Positions 45,404 through 54,520 are shown, counted from the stretch's first letter. The stretch is DNA of 64,000 bases from Sphingomonadaceae bacterium (GCA_947472735.1 CANJBY010000002.1:1-64000), one strand, 5' to 3'. The notes: generated by a model not told the origin, from the sequence alone. A program made the numbers and translations.

Positions 45404-46393
45404 TCAGTCTTTCGCCCCCAAATCCCCTTTGCCAACCGTTGCCCCGGCCATCGCCAGCATCGCATCGAGGCTCTTCTTGGCCGCCAGCCGCAGGCTTTCC
45501 TCGATCTCGATCCGAGGCGTGAGGTCACGCAGGGCGAGGTAGAGTTTTTCGAGCGTATTGAGCGCCATGTAGGGGCAGATGTTGCAGCTGCACTGGCCGT
45601 CGGCACCCGGGGCGCCGATGAAGGTCTTTTCGGGCAGGGCCTTTTCCATCTGGTGGATGATGTGCGGCTCGGTCGCGACGATCAGGGTGTTGCCCGGGAA
45701 GGATTTGGCGAAATTCAGGATCCCGCTGGTCGAGCCGACATAGTCTGCATGATCGATGATGTGCGGCGGGCATTCCGGATGCGCCGCGACCGGCGCGCCG
45801 GGGTGCTGGGCCTTGAGCTTGAGCAGCTCGGTTTCGCTGAAGGCTTCGTGGACGATGCAGACACCCGGCCACAGCAGCATCTCGCGATTGAACTTGCGAG
45901 AAAGGTAGCCGCCAAGGTGGCGGTCAGGCCCGAAGATGATCTTCTGCTCGGGCGGGATCTGGGCCAGGATCGTCTCGGCGCTGGAACTGGTGACGATCAC
46001 ATCGGACAGGGCTTTCACCTCGGTCGAGCAGTTGATGTAGGTCAGCGCGATATGGTCGGGGTGAGCTTCGCGGAAGGCCTTGAACTTCTCGGGCGGGCAC
46101 GAATCCTCAAGGCTGCAGCCGGCGTCCATGTCGGGCAGGATCACGATTTTCTCGGGCGCGAGGATCTTGGCGGTTTCGGCCATGAACTTGACCCCGCAGA
46201 AGGCGATTACCTCGGCATCGGTCGCCGCGGCTTTCTTCGACAATTCGAGGCTGTCGCCGATGTAATCGGCGAGGTCCTGGATTTCCGGGCTCTGGTAATA
46301 ATGCGCAAGGATCACGGCGTTGCGTTCCTTGCGCAGCCGCTCGATCTCCGCGCGAATGTCGATGCCGGAGAGGTTGGCGGTGAGCACGGTCAT
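45404..46393 (-). CDS. nadA: Quinolinate synthase NadA
   Basis: 4Fe-4S enzyme making quinolinate from iminoaspartate and dihydroxyacetone phosphate for NAD synthesis; 329 residues. Seen: NAVILAHYYQSPEIQDLADYIGDSLELSKKA, VIAFCGVKFMAETAK, DMDAGCSLEDSCPPEK, YINCSTEVKALSD, HPECPPHIIDHADYVGSTSGI and the C-terminal CSCNICPYM, including the cluster cysteines. nadB and nadC are not adjacent. A 16-base perfect palindrome lies just upstream. Confidence 0.95.
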   Translation of the reverse strand: MTVLTANLSGIDIRAEIERLRKERNAVILAHYYQSPEIQDLADYIGDSLELSKKAAATDAEVIAFCGVKFMAETAKILAPEKIVILPDMDAGCSLEDSCPPEKFKAFREAHPDHIALTYINCSTEVKALSDVIVTSSSAETILAQIPPEQKIIFGPDRHLGGYLSRKFNREMLLWPGVCIVHEAFSETELLKLKAQHPGAPVAAHPECPPHIIDHADYVGSTSGILNFAKSFPGNTLIVATEPHIIHQMEKALPEKTFIGAPGADGQCSCNICPYMALNTLEKLYLALRDLTPRIEIEESLRLAAKKSLDAMLAMAGATVGKGDLGAKD

Positions 46394-46418
46394 GGCAGTT
46401 CCCCGATTATGGACAGGA

Positions 46419-46434
46419 CAGGCATTAATGCCTG
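46419..46434. promoter_or_regulatory. 16-base perfect palindrome before nadA
   Basis: CAGGCATTAATGCCTG, 26-41 bases upstream of the nadA start on the minus strand. A symmetric site there suggests an operator for NAD-dependent control. A hairpin ending the preceding membrane-protein transcript is the alternative, though it has no T run. Confidence 0.5.
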
Positions 46435-46453
46435 CCGGGCCATATGGGGACGA

Positions 46454-47185
46454 TCAGCCCCCTGCAACAGTGTTGGCGAACGCAATCATCGCCGGGGCCT
46501 GTGCAAGCAGCGGCGAGGCGACGCCGATGCCTGCGATCAGGCCCGCACCCCACCATAGCGCCGGATGGATCTGTCCGCGGGTGCGCCAATCAAACGCCAT
46601 GGCCACGGCAATCATCGCCAGCTGCATCGCGATGATCGCCGGCCAGGAAAATCCGATGGTCAGAACCGTGATCCGCCCGAAAGCGGGGGCGATTATGCAC
46701 ACCGTGGCGGAAAGCATCAGCCGGCGATGCCAGTCGCTGCGGTGGCGATTGGCTAGGCCGGCCATGACCAGGGCCGCGAAGCCGAGGATCGCCAGTTCGT
46801 CCATCACGATCAGCATCGCTGCGGTAAAGACCGGCGGCGGTGAGCGGTGCGCGGACATGCTCAAGTAAAGCAGCGCGGTGCCGACCACGACCAACCAGAG
46901 CGCCAGTCCGCCCATGAAGCGTCCGAGCTTGCGGTGCGTCGCCAGGTCGCCGCGCACCACCAGCCAGTTCTGCGTGAGGTAGAGCCCGATCCAGACCGTG
47001 TAGCTCACCGCATGGACATGCGCCCACCACGGCGCATGGAAGCTGGAATAGCCCACCACAATGTAGCCGCCGAACCCGAAGAGCACGAACGCCGTGATGG
47101 CGATAGCCATGCCAAGGAAGAAGCGTCGTTCGCGCTGCTCTGGAGTGAACGCGGGTCCGGGACCCAATTCCGCCAGTGCCGCCAT
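46454..47185 (-). CDS. Integral membrane protein, paralogue of its neighbour
   Basis: A 243-residue protein with about six transmembrane segments. Seen: HVHAVSYTVWIGLYLTQNWLV, LATHRKLGRFMGGLALWL, SDWHRRLMLSATVCIIAPAFGRI. It shares HRKLG, DWHRRL and AFGR blocks with the upstream gene (47210-47974), so the two arose by duplication. Conserved His residues in the membrane hint at heme or metal binding, unproven. ATG 47185 with a GAGGGGG ribosome site is chosen over a GTG one codon earlier. Confidence 0.75.
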   Translation of the reverse strand: MAALAELGPGPAFTPEQRERRFFLGMAIAITAFVLFGFGGYIVVGYSSFHAPWWAHVHAVSYTVWIGLYLTQNWLVVRGDLATHRKLGRFMGGLALWLVVVGTALLYLSMSAHRSPPPVFTAAMLIVMDELAILGFAALVMAGLANRHRSDWHRRLMLSATVCIIAPAFGRITVLTIGFSWPAIIAMQLAMIAVAMAFDWRTRGQIHPALWWGAGLIAGIGVASPLLAQAPAMIAFANTVAGG

Positions 47186-47209
47186 CACAATTCCCCCTCT
47201 TCAATTGGT

Positions 47210-47974
47210 CTAGGGCAGGTATGCCTCCATCGGCCGCGCTGCACCGGGATGGCCGGCCATGACCGATTTGGTCAGTTCGATGGCCCACGGCTGGTAGGAC
47301 AGGACTTGGCCGAGCGCGATCCACCCGAAGCCGACCGCCAGCCCGACCATCCACGCGGGGTGCACGGCGCCGTGGCGGCGCTTGTCTGCCGCCATGCCGA
47401 CCAGGATGAAGATCAGGCCGATCACGTTCGAGATTTCCCATCCGAGGCCCGACGGGATGAGCAAGGGCATCGGCATCAGTCGCCCGAACGCCGGCCCCAG
47501 GATCGCGGCCATCGCGCTCATGATCAGGCGCCGATGCCAGTCGGTCCGCCGGCGCATGATGATCGCGGTGCTGATCATGCCCGCAAATGCCAGCAGGCCG
47601 ATCACGTTGCTGATCATGAACTCGTTGGCATCGAAGAAAAACGGCCCGCCGCTGCGCTGCATCGAGGTGATCGTGATGATAATTCCCATCACCACCATCA
47701 GCGGCAACCAGACTACCGACAGCCAGCCAAGCTTGCGGTGCAACGCGACATTGTCTGCCGCTACCAGACCCGACTGGCACACGAAGAGCGCCACCCAGCC
47801 GAAAAAGACGAATGCATGGAGGTGAAATACCAGTGGCACCGCGAAGGTCGAGCGTCCGGCACCAAGCTGGAAACCGAAACCCGCCACGATCAGCACTGCG
47901 ATCGTGCAGGCCATCCGGAAAAAGAAACGTTCTTCACTTTGCGCCCGCGCTTCGGGCCCGGCCAGTGTTGCCAT
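47210..47974 (-). CDS. Integral membrane protein, paralogue of its neighbour
   Basis: A 254-residue protein with about six transmembrane segments. Seen: HLHAFVFFGWVALFVCQSGLVAADNVALHRKLGWLSVVWL and RRTDWHRRLIMSAMAAILGPAFGRLMPMP, the same blocks as in the downstream gene, 24 bases away. ATG 47974 is chosen because GGGGAGA precedes it; the frame is open for 18 more codons. Probably cotranscribed with its paralogue. Function unknown. Confidence 0.75.
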   Translation of the reverse strand: MATLAGPEARAQSEERFFFRMACTIAVLIVAGFGFQLGAGRSTFAVPLVFHLHAFVFFGWVALFVCQSGLVAADNVALHRKLGWLSVVWLPLMVVMGIIITITSMQRSGGPFFFDANEFMISNVIGLLAFAGMISTAIIMRRRTDWHRRLIMSAMAAILGPAFGRLMPMPLLIPSGLGWEISNVIGLIFILVGMAADKRRHGAVHPAWMVGLAVGFGWIALGQVLSYQPWAIELTKSVMAGHPGAARPMEAYLP

Positions 47975-48055
47975 CGCGGAAATCTCCCCAGATCTGCGAC
48001 CCGCGACTTTGTGCGCCTGTTCATGCACCGGTGAGTAAAGCTTGGCAATATACCC

Positions 48056-48691
48056 TTAGCTGACCGGGGCAGGCTCTCCATCGATGCGAACATCGACCTG
48101 CACATCGCCGTAGCCCGCCACCTGCAGCGGGATCGCCAGATTCTGACGGATCGCGTCCTTGGCCGCTGCGCGTGCCAGGCCCATCAGCACCGGGTTTGCC
48201 GCTTGCTCGGCGGCCATGCGCTCGGCCAGCAGAGTGTTGTCGCGAGTCAACTTGGCTTGCGCCTCGCGGCCGATCCAGACGCCTTCGCGCAAATACCGGG
48301 CGCGGGCTTCGTCGAGGTTCGGGGGCGAGAGCCGCAGCGGCGGCAGGGTGACGGACAAGCGGTGAGTCGCGGCATCCCAGTTCATCCGGCGGCGATCCAT
48401 GGCCGAAAGGTCGATCACATAGTCCACCCGCGCCGGAATCACCGCGACTTGCCTGCTCTTGAGCATGCCGAACAATCGCTCATCGTCAGCCGCCACCACC
48501 GGGGCGACCTGGGCCGAGAACACGGTCAGCCGGTTCTGCTTTTCAAAGGCGAGCAAGCTGGTGGCGACGGGATCGCCCAGTTGCGCAGGTCCGAAGGCGC
48601 GCCACAAGGCCCAGACGGCGAGCGCCAGGGCTCCGGCAAACAGCACCCACGGCAGGCGAGGCGCCGGGCGGGTCAGCGCACCAGCGACCAA
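48056..48691 (-). CDS. DUF4230 family membrane-anchored protein
   Basis: One N-terminal transmembrane helix (LPWVLFAGALALAVWALWRAF) followed by a DUF4230 domain: RLTVFSAQVAPVVAADD, VIPARVDYVIDLSAMDRRRMNWDAATHRLSVTLPPL and a C-terminal VDVRIDGEP. Role unknown. The start is unclear: no ATG stands before the helix, and TTG at 48691 (about 211 residues, overlapping the upstream gene by 19 bases) is my best guess. Coupled to the metallo-hydrolase gene. Confidence 0.75.
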   Translation of the reverse strand: MVAGALTRPAPRLPWVLFAGALALAVWALWRAFGPAQLGDPVATSLLAFEKQNRLTVFSAQVAPVVAADDERLFGMLKSRQVAVIPARVDYVIDLSAMDRRRMNWDAATHRLSVTLPPLRLSPPNLDEARARYLREGVWIGREAQAKLTRDNTLLAERMAAEQAANPVLMGLARAAAKDAIRQNLAIPLQVAGYGDVQVDVRIDGEPAPVS

Positions 48692-49545
48692 GTCTCGCCC
48701 ACGCGGTCCACTTCGCCGCGCGCCTCCAGGTCGATGAGATGCGCCAGCACGGATCGGCCCGCCGCCGGCCACAGCCGCTCATCCACGCCCTTGTACATCC
48801 TCGGCACCATGTCGGTGATCGGCTGCCGCGCTTCTTCGAGCAGCTTGAGGATCTGCCGCTCGCGGCTGCGGCGGTGGCCAAGCATTCCGCGCACAAGCTG
48901 GCGCGGCTTGTCGATCTGCGGACCGTGCGCCGGATAATAGACCCGGTCCTCGCGCAGCTGGAGCTTTTCGAGGCTCACCATGTAATCCGCCATGTCACCG
49001 TCGGGTGGAGAAACGACGCTGGTAGACCAGCCCATGACATGATCGCCGGTAAACAGCGCGCCGGTTTCCTCGAGCGCATAGCAAAGGTGGTTGGAGGTGT
49101 GACCGGGCGTGGCCAGCGCCCGCAAGGTCCAGCCTGTTCCCGCCAGCGCCTCGCCGTCGGCCAGCACCCGGTCAGGGGCATAGCTGAAATCGAAAGCGGC
49201 GTCGGCCCGCGGACCGTCATCGTTCAGGGCCAGGGGCGCGCAACCGATGATCGGGGCGCCGGTGAGCGCTGCAAGCGGGGCGGCGGCCGGTGAATGGTCA
49301 CGGTGAGTATGGGTGCAACTGATCGCCACTACCCTAGCTTTGCCGATCGCGGCTTCCAGCGCGGTGAGGTGGTCAGGGTCGGCCGGACCAGGGTCGAGGA
49401 CCACCAGGGCCTGTTCAGTGCCGATCAGATAGGTCTGGGTGCCGGTGTATGTAAAGGGCGAGGGGTTCGGGGCCAGCACGCGCCGGACCAGCGGCTCGAG
49501 GTGCTCCGAGTTGCCGACCGGCCAGGGCCTGGGTGGAAGTGCCAT
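48673..49545 (-). CDS. MBL-fold metallo-hydrolase (LACTB2-like)
   Basis: A 290-residue metallo-beta-lactamase-fold hydrolase. Seen: TQTYLIGTEQALVVLDPGP, zinc motif SCTHTHRDHSPAAAPLAAL (HxHxDH), LRALATPGHTSNHLCYAL, LFTGDHVMGWSTSVVSPPDGDMADYM and a C-terminal helical domain with YYPAHGPQIDKP, as in LACTB2-like enzymes (RNA or thioester hydrolases). The ATG at 49545 begins the conserved part. It overlaps the DUF4230 gene downstream and is divergent from glpK. Confidence 0.87.
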   Translation of the reverse strand: MALPPRPWPVGNSEHLEPLVRRVLAPNPSPFTYTGTQTYLIGTEQALVVLDPGPADPDHLTALEAAIGKARVVAISCTHTHRDHSPAAAPLAALTGAPIIGCAPLALNDDGPRADAAFDFSYAPDRVLADGEALAGTGWTLRALATPGHTSNHLCYALEETGALFTGDHVMGWSTSVVSPPDGDMADYMVSLEKLQLREDRVYYPAHGPQIDKPRQLVRGMLGHRRSRERQILKLLEEARQPITDMVPRMYKGVDERLWPAAGRSVLAHLIDLEARGEVDRVGETWSLVR

Positions 49546-49623
49546 GGTGTCGCATATGGGGATTGCGCGCGGCGCTGTCGAGCATCGCTCGACTTCCTGG
49601 CGCAAGCGCGGCAAGATCGCGCG

Positions 49624-51099
49624 ATGAGGTCTGGCGATGCTATCCTGGTGCTCGACGCGGGAACGACGTCCGTGCGGGCCATTGCCTTTTCATCGGATGG
49701 CAAGGTCCTGGGGCAATTCCAGCTGGAGCTTACCCAGCATTATCCAAAGCCCGGTTGGGTAGAGCACGATGCCGGCGAGATCTGGGACAAGACGCTCGCT
49801 TGTGCCCGGGCAGTCGTGGCGGACCTGGGCGGCGCCGGGCGCATCGCCGGGATCGGCATCACCAACCAGCGCGAGACGGTGGTCGCGTGGGACCGGGTCA
49901 CCGGGCAACCGCTGCATCGCGCGCTGGTCTGGCAGGATCGCCGGGCCGGACCGCTGTGCGAACGCCTCAAAGCGGAAGGGCAGGAGCGCGACGTGCAGAC
50001 CCGCACCGGACTGCTGCTTGATCCCTATTTCTCGGCCGGCAAGATGCGCTGGCTGCTCGATAACAGTGAAGCGGTCGCCGCAGCGCACGCCAGCGGGCGG
50101 CTTGCTTTGGGCACAGTGGAATCCTGGCTGACGTTCCGCCTGACTGGCGGCGCCTTCATTACCGACGCCAGCAATGCCAGCCGCACCAGTCTGTTGCCCC
50201 TCGACGAACCGGGCTGGGACGATACCCTGTGCGAGATCTTCGGGGTACCGGCTTCAGTGCTGCCCGAAGTGGTCGACTGTGCCGGCAACTTCGGTGCAAC
50301 TCTTCCCGAATTGCTGGGCGATGACATCCCGATCTGCGGGCTGGCCGGGGATCAGCAGGCGGCCACGATTGGCCAGGGTTGCCTGCAACCGGGCCAGACC
50401 AAGGCCACATATGGCACCGGCGCATTCGTGCTGGCCAGCACTGGAGCCAAGCTGCCGCGCTCGCGCCACCGCATGCTGGGGACGGTGTTATACCAGATCG
50501 GGGGACAACGCAGCTATGCACTGGAGGGTTCGGTGTTCGTTGCGGGAAGCCTGATCAAGTGGTTGCGCGACAGCCTGGGCCTGCTCGGATCGGCAGGCGA
50601 GACCGAGGAACTGGCCCGCTCCGTGCCGGATAGTGGCGGGGTAGTGATAGTGCCGGCGCTGGCCGGACTGGGCGCGCCGCACTGGCGCCCCGATGCACGC
50701 GCCGCGATCACCGGGATGAGCTTCGCCACTTCGCGCGCCCATCTCGCCCGGGCGGCGCTGGAAGCCATGGCGATGCAGACGCACGATCTGGCCGAGGCGT
50801 TTGCTGCGGATGGCGCCGCGTGGCGGACGCTGCGGATCGACGGGGGCATGAGCACGAACGACTGGATGGCGCAGGACATCGCCAACATGCTCGGCATCAC
50901 CGTCGAGCGGCCGGACTTCGTCGAGACTACTGCGCTTGGCGCCGGGATGCTGGCCGCAGTGGGGGCGGGGCTCCACCCAACTTTGCCAGCCGCCGCACAG
51001 GCCATGCGCGGGCCGGTGCGGCACTTTACGCCGCAGCTCGACGATGCCGCCCGGTCCGGCCGCATAGCCGCCTGGCGCAAGGCGCTTGCGGCTATCTGA
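49624..51099 (+). CDS. glpK: Glycerol kinase
   Basis: FGGY carbohydrate kinase of 491 residues that phosphorylates glycerol. Seen: ILVLDAGTTSVRAIAF (phosphate loop), GWVEHDAGEIWD, ITNQRETVVAWDRVTGQPLHRALVWQDRR (GlpK-specific), DASNASRTSLLPL, LAGDQQAATIGQGC, KATYGTGAFVL and RIDGGMSTNDWMAQDIANML. Glycerol specificity is well supported by these motifs. No glpF, glpD or glpR is adjacent. The ATG at 49624 is used; a longer frame upstream is antisense to the metallo-hydrolase gene. Confidence 0.92.
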   Translation: MRSGDAILVLDAGTTSVRAIAFSSDGKVLGQFQLELTQHYPKPGWVEHDAGEIWDKTLACARAVVADLGGAGRIAGIGITNQRETVVAWDRVTGQPLHRALVWQDRRAGPLCERLKAEGQERDVQTRTGLLLDPYFSAGKMRWLLDNSEAVAAAHASGRLALGTVESWLTFRLTGGAFITDASNASRTSLLPLDEPGWDDTLCEIFGVPASVLPEVVDCAGNFGATLPELLGDDIPICGLAGDQQAATIGQGCLQPGQTKATYGTGAFVLASTGAKLPRSRHRMLGTVLYQIGGQRSYALEGSVFVAGSLIKWLRDSLGLLGSAGETEELARSVPDSGGVVIVPALAGLGAPHWRPDARAAITGMSFATSRAHLARAALEAMAMQTHDLAEAFAADGAAWRTLRIDGGMSTNDWMAQDIANMLGITVERPDFVETTALGAGMLAAVGAGLHPTLPAAAQAMRGPVRHFTPQLDDAARSGRIAAWRKALAAI

Positions 51100-51105
51100 G
51101 CGGAA

Positions 51106-51870
51106 TTACATCCAGGCTTTCCACACCCCGTAGGCGCTCGTCAGCGTCAGCACGACGCCGACCATGATGAGCATCTGCTTGGTCGGAAAATGCTTGGCGG
51201 CCCAGGCCCCGATCGGCGCGGCGGCCAGTCCGCCGATGATCAGGCCCAGGGTAGGCCCGGCCACGTCGGCAAAGCCCAGCCGCCAGACGAAGGCGGCGGA
51301 AACGGTGATCGTCAGGAAGAATTCGACCGAGTTGACCGTGCCGATGACCTTGCGCGGATCAGCGCCCTGAATGAGCAGGTTGGACGTCACCACCGGGCCC
51401 CAGCCGCCGCCGCCCACTGCGTCAAGGAATCCGCCGAACAGGCCAAGCGGGGCGATCACCTTGGCTTCGCGGATCTTCGGCGGCCAGAACAGGCCGCGGG
51501 CCAGGATGTAGATGCCGATGCTTGTGAGGTAGAGCAGCACGAACGGCTTGACCACGCTCGCATCCAGCGAAGTCAGCACATAGGCGCCGAGGACACCGCC
51601 GGTTACGCCGGGCAACAGCAGACGGAAGAACAGCGCCTTGTCCACGTTGCCGTGGAGCAGGTGGCTGATCCCGGAGGTCGCTGTGGTGAAGCACTCCACG
51701 ATATGCACCCGCTGCGAAGCCAGGGCAGGCGGGACGCCCATCACGCCGACAAGCAGCGTGTTTGAGATCACGCCGAATGCCATGCCGAGGGCGCCGTCCA
51801 CGAGCTGCGCAGCAAAGCCGACCGCGATGAACGGCAGCAGGTATTCGAGATTTATACTGCTCAGGTCCAT
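51106..51870 (-). CDS. TauE/SafE-family sulfite exporter-like permease
   Basis: A 254-residue membrane protein with about seven to eight helices. Seen: FIAVGFAAQLVDGALGMAFGVISNTLL, with the first TauE/SafE repeat motif, and LGLFGGFLDAVGGGGWGPVVTSNLLIQG, the second. The family moves sulfite, sulfoacetate or other organic anions out of the cell. The gene is convergent with glpK and not in an operon, so its substrate is open. Confidence 0.9.
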   Translation of the reverse strand: MDLSSINLEYLLPFIAVGFAAQLVDGALGMAFGVISNTLLVGVMGVPPALASQRVHIVECFTTATSGISHLLHGNVDKALFFRLLLPGVTGGVLGAYVLTSLDASVVKPFVLLYLTSIGIYILARGLFWPPKIREAKVIAPLGLFGGFLDAVGGGGWGPVVTSNLLIQGADPRKVIGTVNSVEFFLTITVSAAFVWRLGFADVAGPTLGLIIGGLAAAPIGAWAAKHFPTKQMLIMVGVVLTLTSAYGVWKAWM

Positions 51871-52015
51871 CGCCCGGAATCCCCGTAAGATTGTCGATCT
51901 TTTTAGTAGAGTTTCAGGTTGACGTCACCAAACAATATTTTCCCGCCGTGGCACAAAGCGAAACTTTTATGCGCCGAACAGCAGGAGGACGGGATTTATA
52001 CGAGCCGCGGGCAGC

Positions 52016-52046
52016 AAAACGGGGCCCGGACTCGGTCCGGACCCCG
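52016..52046 (-). terminator. Rho-independent terminator of a truncated minus-strand gene
   Basis: On the minus strand, CGGGGTCCGGAC-CGA-GTCCGGGCCCCG forms a 12-base-pair stem with one G-U pair, followed by TTTT. It lies 20 bases after the stop of the fragment ending at 52066. Confidence 0.85.
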
Positions 52047-52065
52047 TGTTGCGCGTGCTATGGAG

Positions 52066-52152
52066 TTAGATGCCCAGCAGCGCGTTCAGTTGGGTTACGG
52101 TCTCCGCAGTAAGGGTCGTGTTGGTCGAGATTCCACGGTCGAACAGTTCCAG
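52066..52152 (-). pseudogene. 3' fragment of an unidentified gene
   Basis: Reading the minus strand into the TAA at 52066-52068 gives LFDRGISTNTTLTAETVTQLNALLGI-stop, a convincing protein C-terminus followed by its own terminator. Going upstream, the frame runs directly into the antisense of a polysaccharide-export gene fragment, so the 5' part is missing. No family can be named from so short a piece. Confidence 0.55.
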
Positions 52153-52461
52153 GAAACGCTGCGCAAGCGCCTGGCCGCCGGCTATCTGGAAGACCCGCGG
52201 GTCAGTACGGAAATCATCGACTACCGCCCGTATTACGTCCTTGGCGAAGTCAACACTCCGGGCAAGTACCCTTATGCGATCGGGATGACGGTCGACCAGG
52301 CCGTGGCCACTGCTGGCGGGTTTACCTATCGTGCCAACACCCGCTCGATTTACGTCAAGCGGGCGATGGCGACGCAGGAGTGGCTGGTGGATCTGCGCAA
52401 GACCCCGTCCTATCCGATCCGGCCGGGCGACACGATCCGGATCGGCGAACGCTTCTTCTGA
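52135..52461 (+). pseudogene. 5'-truncated polysaccharide export (Wza/GumB-like) gene
   Basis: From about 52135 the plus strand reads TVEQFQETLRKRLAAGYLEDPRVS, then IIDYRPYYVLGEVNTPGKYPYAIGMTVDQAVATAGGFTYRA and a IRPGDTIRIGERFF end. This is the last part of a Wza-type outer-membrane export lipoprotein (end of the poly-export domain plus one SLBB domain). The signal peptide, lipobox and most of the export domain are absent. The frame stays open to an ATG at 52060, giving a possible 133-residue product, but those first residues are antisense of another gene's end. Confidence 0.75.
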
Positions 52462-52639
52462 TCATCGCGGCACGGCCTCGGCATAGCGCGATTCTGCGCA
52501 CACGCGCGGCCGTCCATCAACCAGGTTAGGGAGCGTTGGCTCCCGCGACGCCAAGTCGCCTGCCACGAGATGTGGTTCGCGTGGCTCGATCGCTAGCCAT
52601 CTCCGGAGAAAGCACATTTCCGCAACACAGCCCCAGCCG

Positions 52640-54514
52640 ATGCCTGCCAGCCAGAGCCGCAAGCTGCTCGCCGCAAACCCGAATCTCGCTACCGAAGCCG
52701 CAGCTGACGAGCCTACGCTCAAGCGTCACACCGGCATGCTGTATGCGGTATTGAAGCCGCGTGATCGCCGGAATTTCGCGATCCTGCTTGGCATGATGCT
52801 GGTGGCTGCGACGCTCGAGATGGTCGGCGTGGCGGTGGTCCCGATCTTCGTGAGCGCCGTAATCGACCCTGCAAGACTGGCATCGGCGCCGTTGCTGGGC
52901 AGCAAGCTGGCGCCGCTCGCCACGATGGGGCCGACCCGGCTGGTGATTTTCGGATCGCTGGCGATGCTGGCGGTATTCGCCGTCAAAAGCGCGTTTCTGA
53001 TCTTCAACCAGTACCAGCAGGGTCGCTATGTTGCCAACCTGCGGGTCTCGATCTCGCGCCGCCTGATGCGGGCCTACATGCAGGCGCCCTATGCCTTCCA
53101 CCTCCGGCGGAATTCGTCGGAACTGCTCCGCAATTTGAACAGCGAGATCACGACCGTCTGCAATGACGTGTTTACGGCCATTCTGGAGCTTGGCACCCGG
53201 ATGCTCATTCTGTTGGCGGTGCTGGGGTTCCTATTTGCGGTCGAGCCGATCATCACGCTTGGGTGGGTGGTGTTCCTGGGCCTGCTGGGCGGTGGCGCCG
53301 TGGCCTATCTCAGCGGACAAATGCGGCGGCTGGGCCGCAAGGCGCAGATCGAGCGCAGTGCGTTTGTTCAGGCACTCAACCAGGCGTTCGGAAGCGTCAA
53401 GGAGGCGCGCGTGCTGGGGCGCACGGGCTATTTCGAACAGCGCGTGGATTCCGCAGTGCGCGGTCTGGCCTACATCGACCGCCACAAGCAGTTCGTGGCG
53501 AAGGCCGTTCCACCGCTTTCCGAATTCGTTGCAATTACCGGAATCCTGGTGCTCGCAACCACTCTGATCGTGCTGGGACGCAGCGCCGATTCAATTCTGG
53601 TAACGCTGTCGCTGTTCATTGTCGGTCTGGTCCGCCTCAAGGAGGTCGCCGGCGCAGCGATAGCGCATTTCTCGCACCTCAGGCACAGCCTGGTCTCGAT
53701 CGAACCGATCTATCAGGACCTGAAGGTCCTGGCCGATCACGACGTGCCGCAGGATGCCGCCAATTCGCTGACCGCGCTCGAACTACGACACGGGATAGCT
53801 CTCGAGCAGGTCACTTTCGCCTATGAAGGGCGGGCCGAGCCGGCCTTGCAGTCCATTGACGTCGACATTCCCGCAGGTTCAGCCGTCGCGTTCGTCGGCT
53901 CGACGGGTGCGGGCAAGTCAACGCTGGTCGATGTGCTGCTCGGCTTGCTCGACCCGCAGCAAGGCGCGGTCACGGTCGATGGACAGGACATTCGGCAGGG
54001 GGCCGGCATCGATCGCTGGCAACGGGCGATCGGCTACGTGCCGCAATCGATCTATCTGACCGACGATACCATCCGCCGGAATATCGCTCTGGGGCTCGAG
54101 GATCACGAAATCGACGAGGTTGCGTTGCGCGAGGCGGTCGGGATTGCGCAGCTCGGCGGGTTCATTGACCGCCAGCCATTCGGACTGGATACGCCAATCG
54201 GCGAACAGGGTATCCGCCTTTCCGGGGGGGAACGACAGCGGATCGGGATCGCCCGCGCGTTGTACAACAATCCCTCGATCCTGGTGTTCGACGAGGCCAC
54301 TTCCGCGCTCGACAACACCACCGAACGCGCGGTGATCGAAGCAGTGGACCGGCTGCGCGGCCACCGCACGATCATCATGATCGCGCACCGCCTCTCCACG
54401 GTGCGTGGGTGCGACCGGCTCTACTATCTCAAGCATGGCGTCATCGAGGCCGCCGGCAGTTTCGAGGCGCTCAGGGAAACGTCTGATGAATTCCGTCTCA
54501 TGGCGACCGGATAG
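52640..54514 (+). CDS. ABC exporter (fused permease and ATPase), glycan-flippase-like
   Basis: A 624-residue half-transporter with six N-terminal transmembrane helices (about 45-360) and a C-terminal ATPase: Walker A FVGSTGAGKSTLVDVLLGLL, Q-loop YVPQSIYLTDDTIRRNIALG, signature IRLSGGERQRIGIARALYNNP, Walker B ILVFDEATSALDN and H-loop MIAHRLSTV. The DDTIRRNIALG wording is common in lipid-linked-glycan flippases such as PglK. It precedes a glycosyltransferase by 6 bases, supporting a role in exporting a glycan or its lipid-linked precursor. Confidence 0.88.
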   Translation: MPASQSRKLLAANPNLATEAAADEPTLKRHTGMLYAVLKPRDRRNFAILLGMMLVAATLEMVGVAVVPIFVSAVIDPARLASAPLLGSKLAPLATMGPTRLVIFGSLAMLAVFAVKSAFLIFNQYQQGRYVANLRVSISRRLMRAYMQAPYAFHLRRNSSELLRNLNSEITTVCNDVFTAILELGTRMLILLAVLGFLFAVEPIITLGWVVFLGLLGGGAVAYLSGQMRRLGRKAQIERSAFVQALNQAFGSVKEARVLGRTGYFEQRVDSAVRGLAYIDRHKQFVAKAVPPLSEFVAITGILVLATTLIVLGRSADSILVTLSLFIVGLVRLKEVAGAAIAHFSHLRHSLVSIEPIYQDLKVLADHDVPQDAANSLTALELRHGIALEQVTFAYEGRAEPALQSIDVDIPAGSAVAFVGSTGAGKSTLVDVLLGLLDPQQGAVTVDGQDIRQGAGIDRWQRAIGYVPQSIYLTDDTIRRNIALGLEDHEIDEVALREAVGIAQLGGFIDRQPFGLDTPIGEQGIRLSGGERQRIGIARALYNNPSILVFDEATSALDNTTERAVIEAVDRLRGHRTIIMIAHRLSTVRGCDRLYYLKHGVIEAAGSFEALRETSDEFRLMATG

Positions 54515-54520
54515 GCAGCG

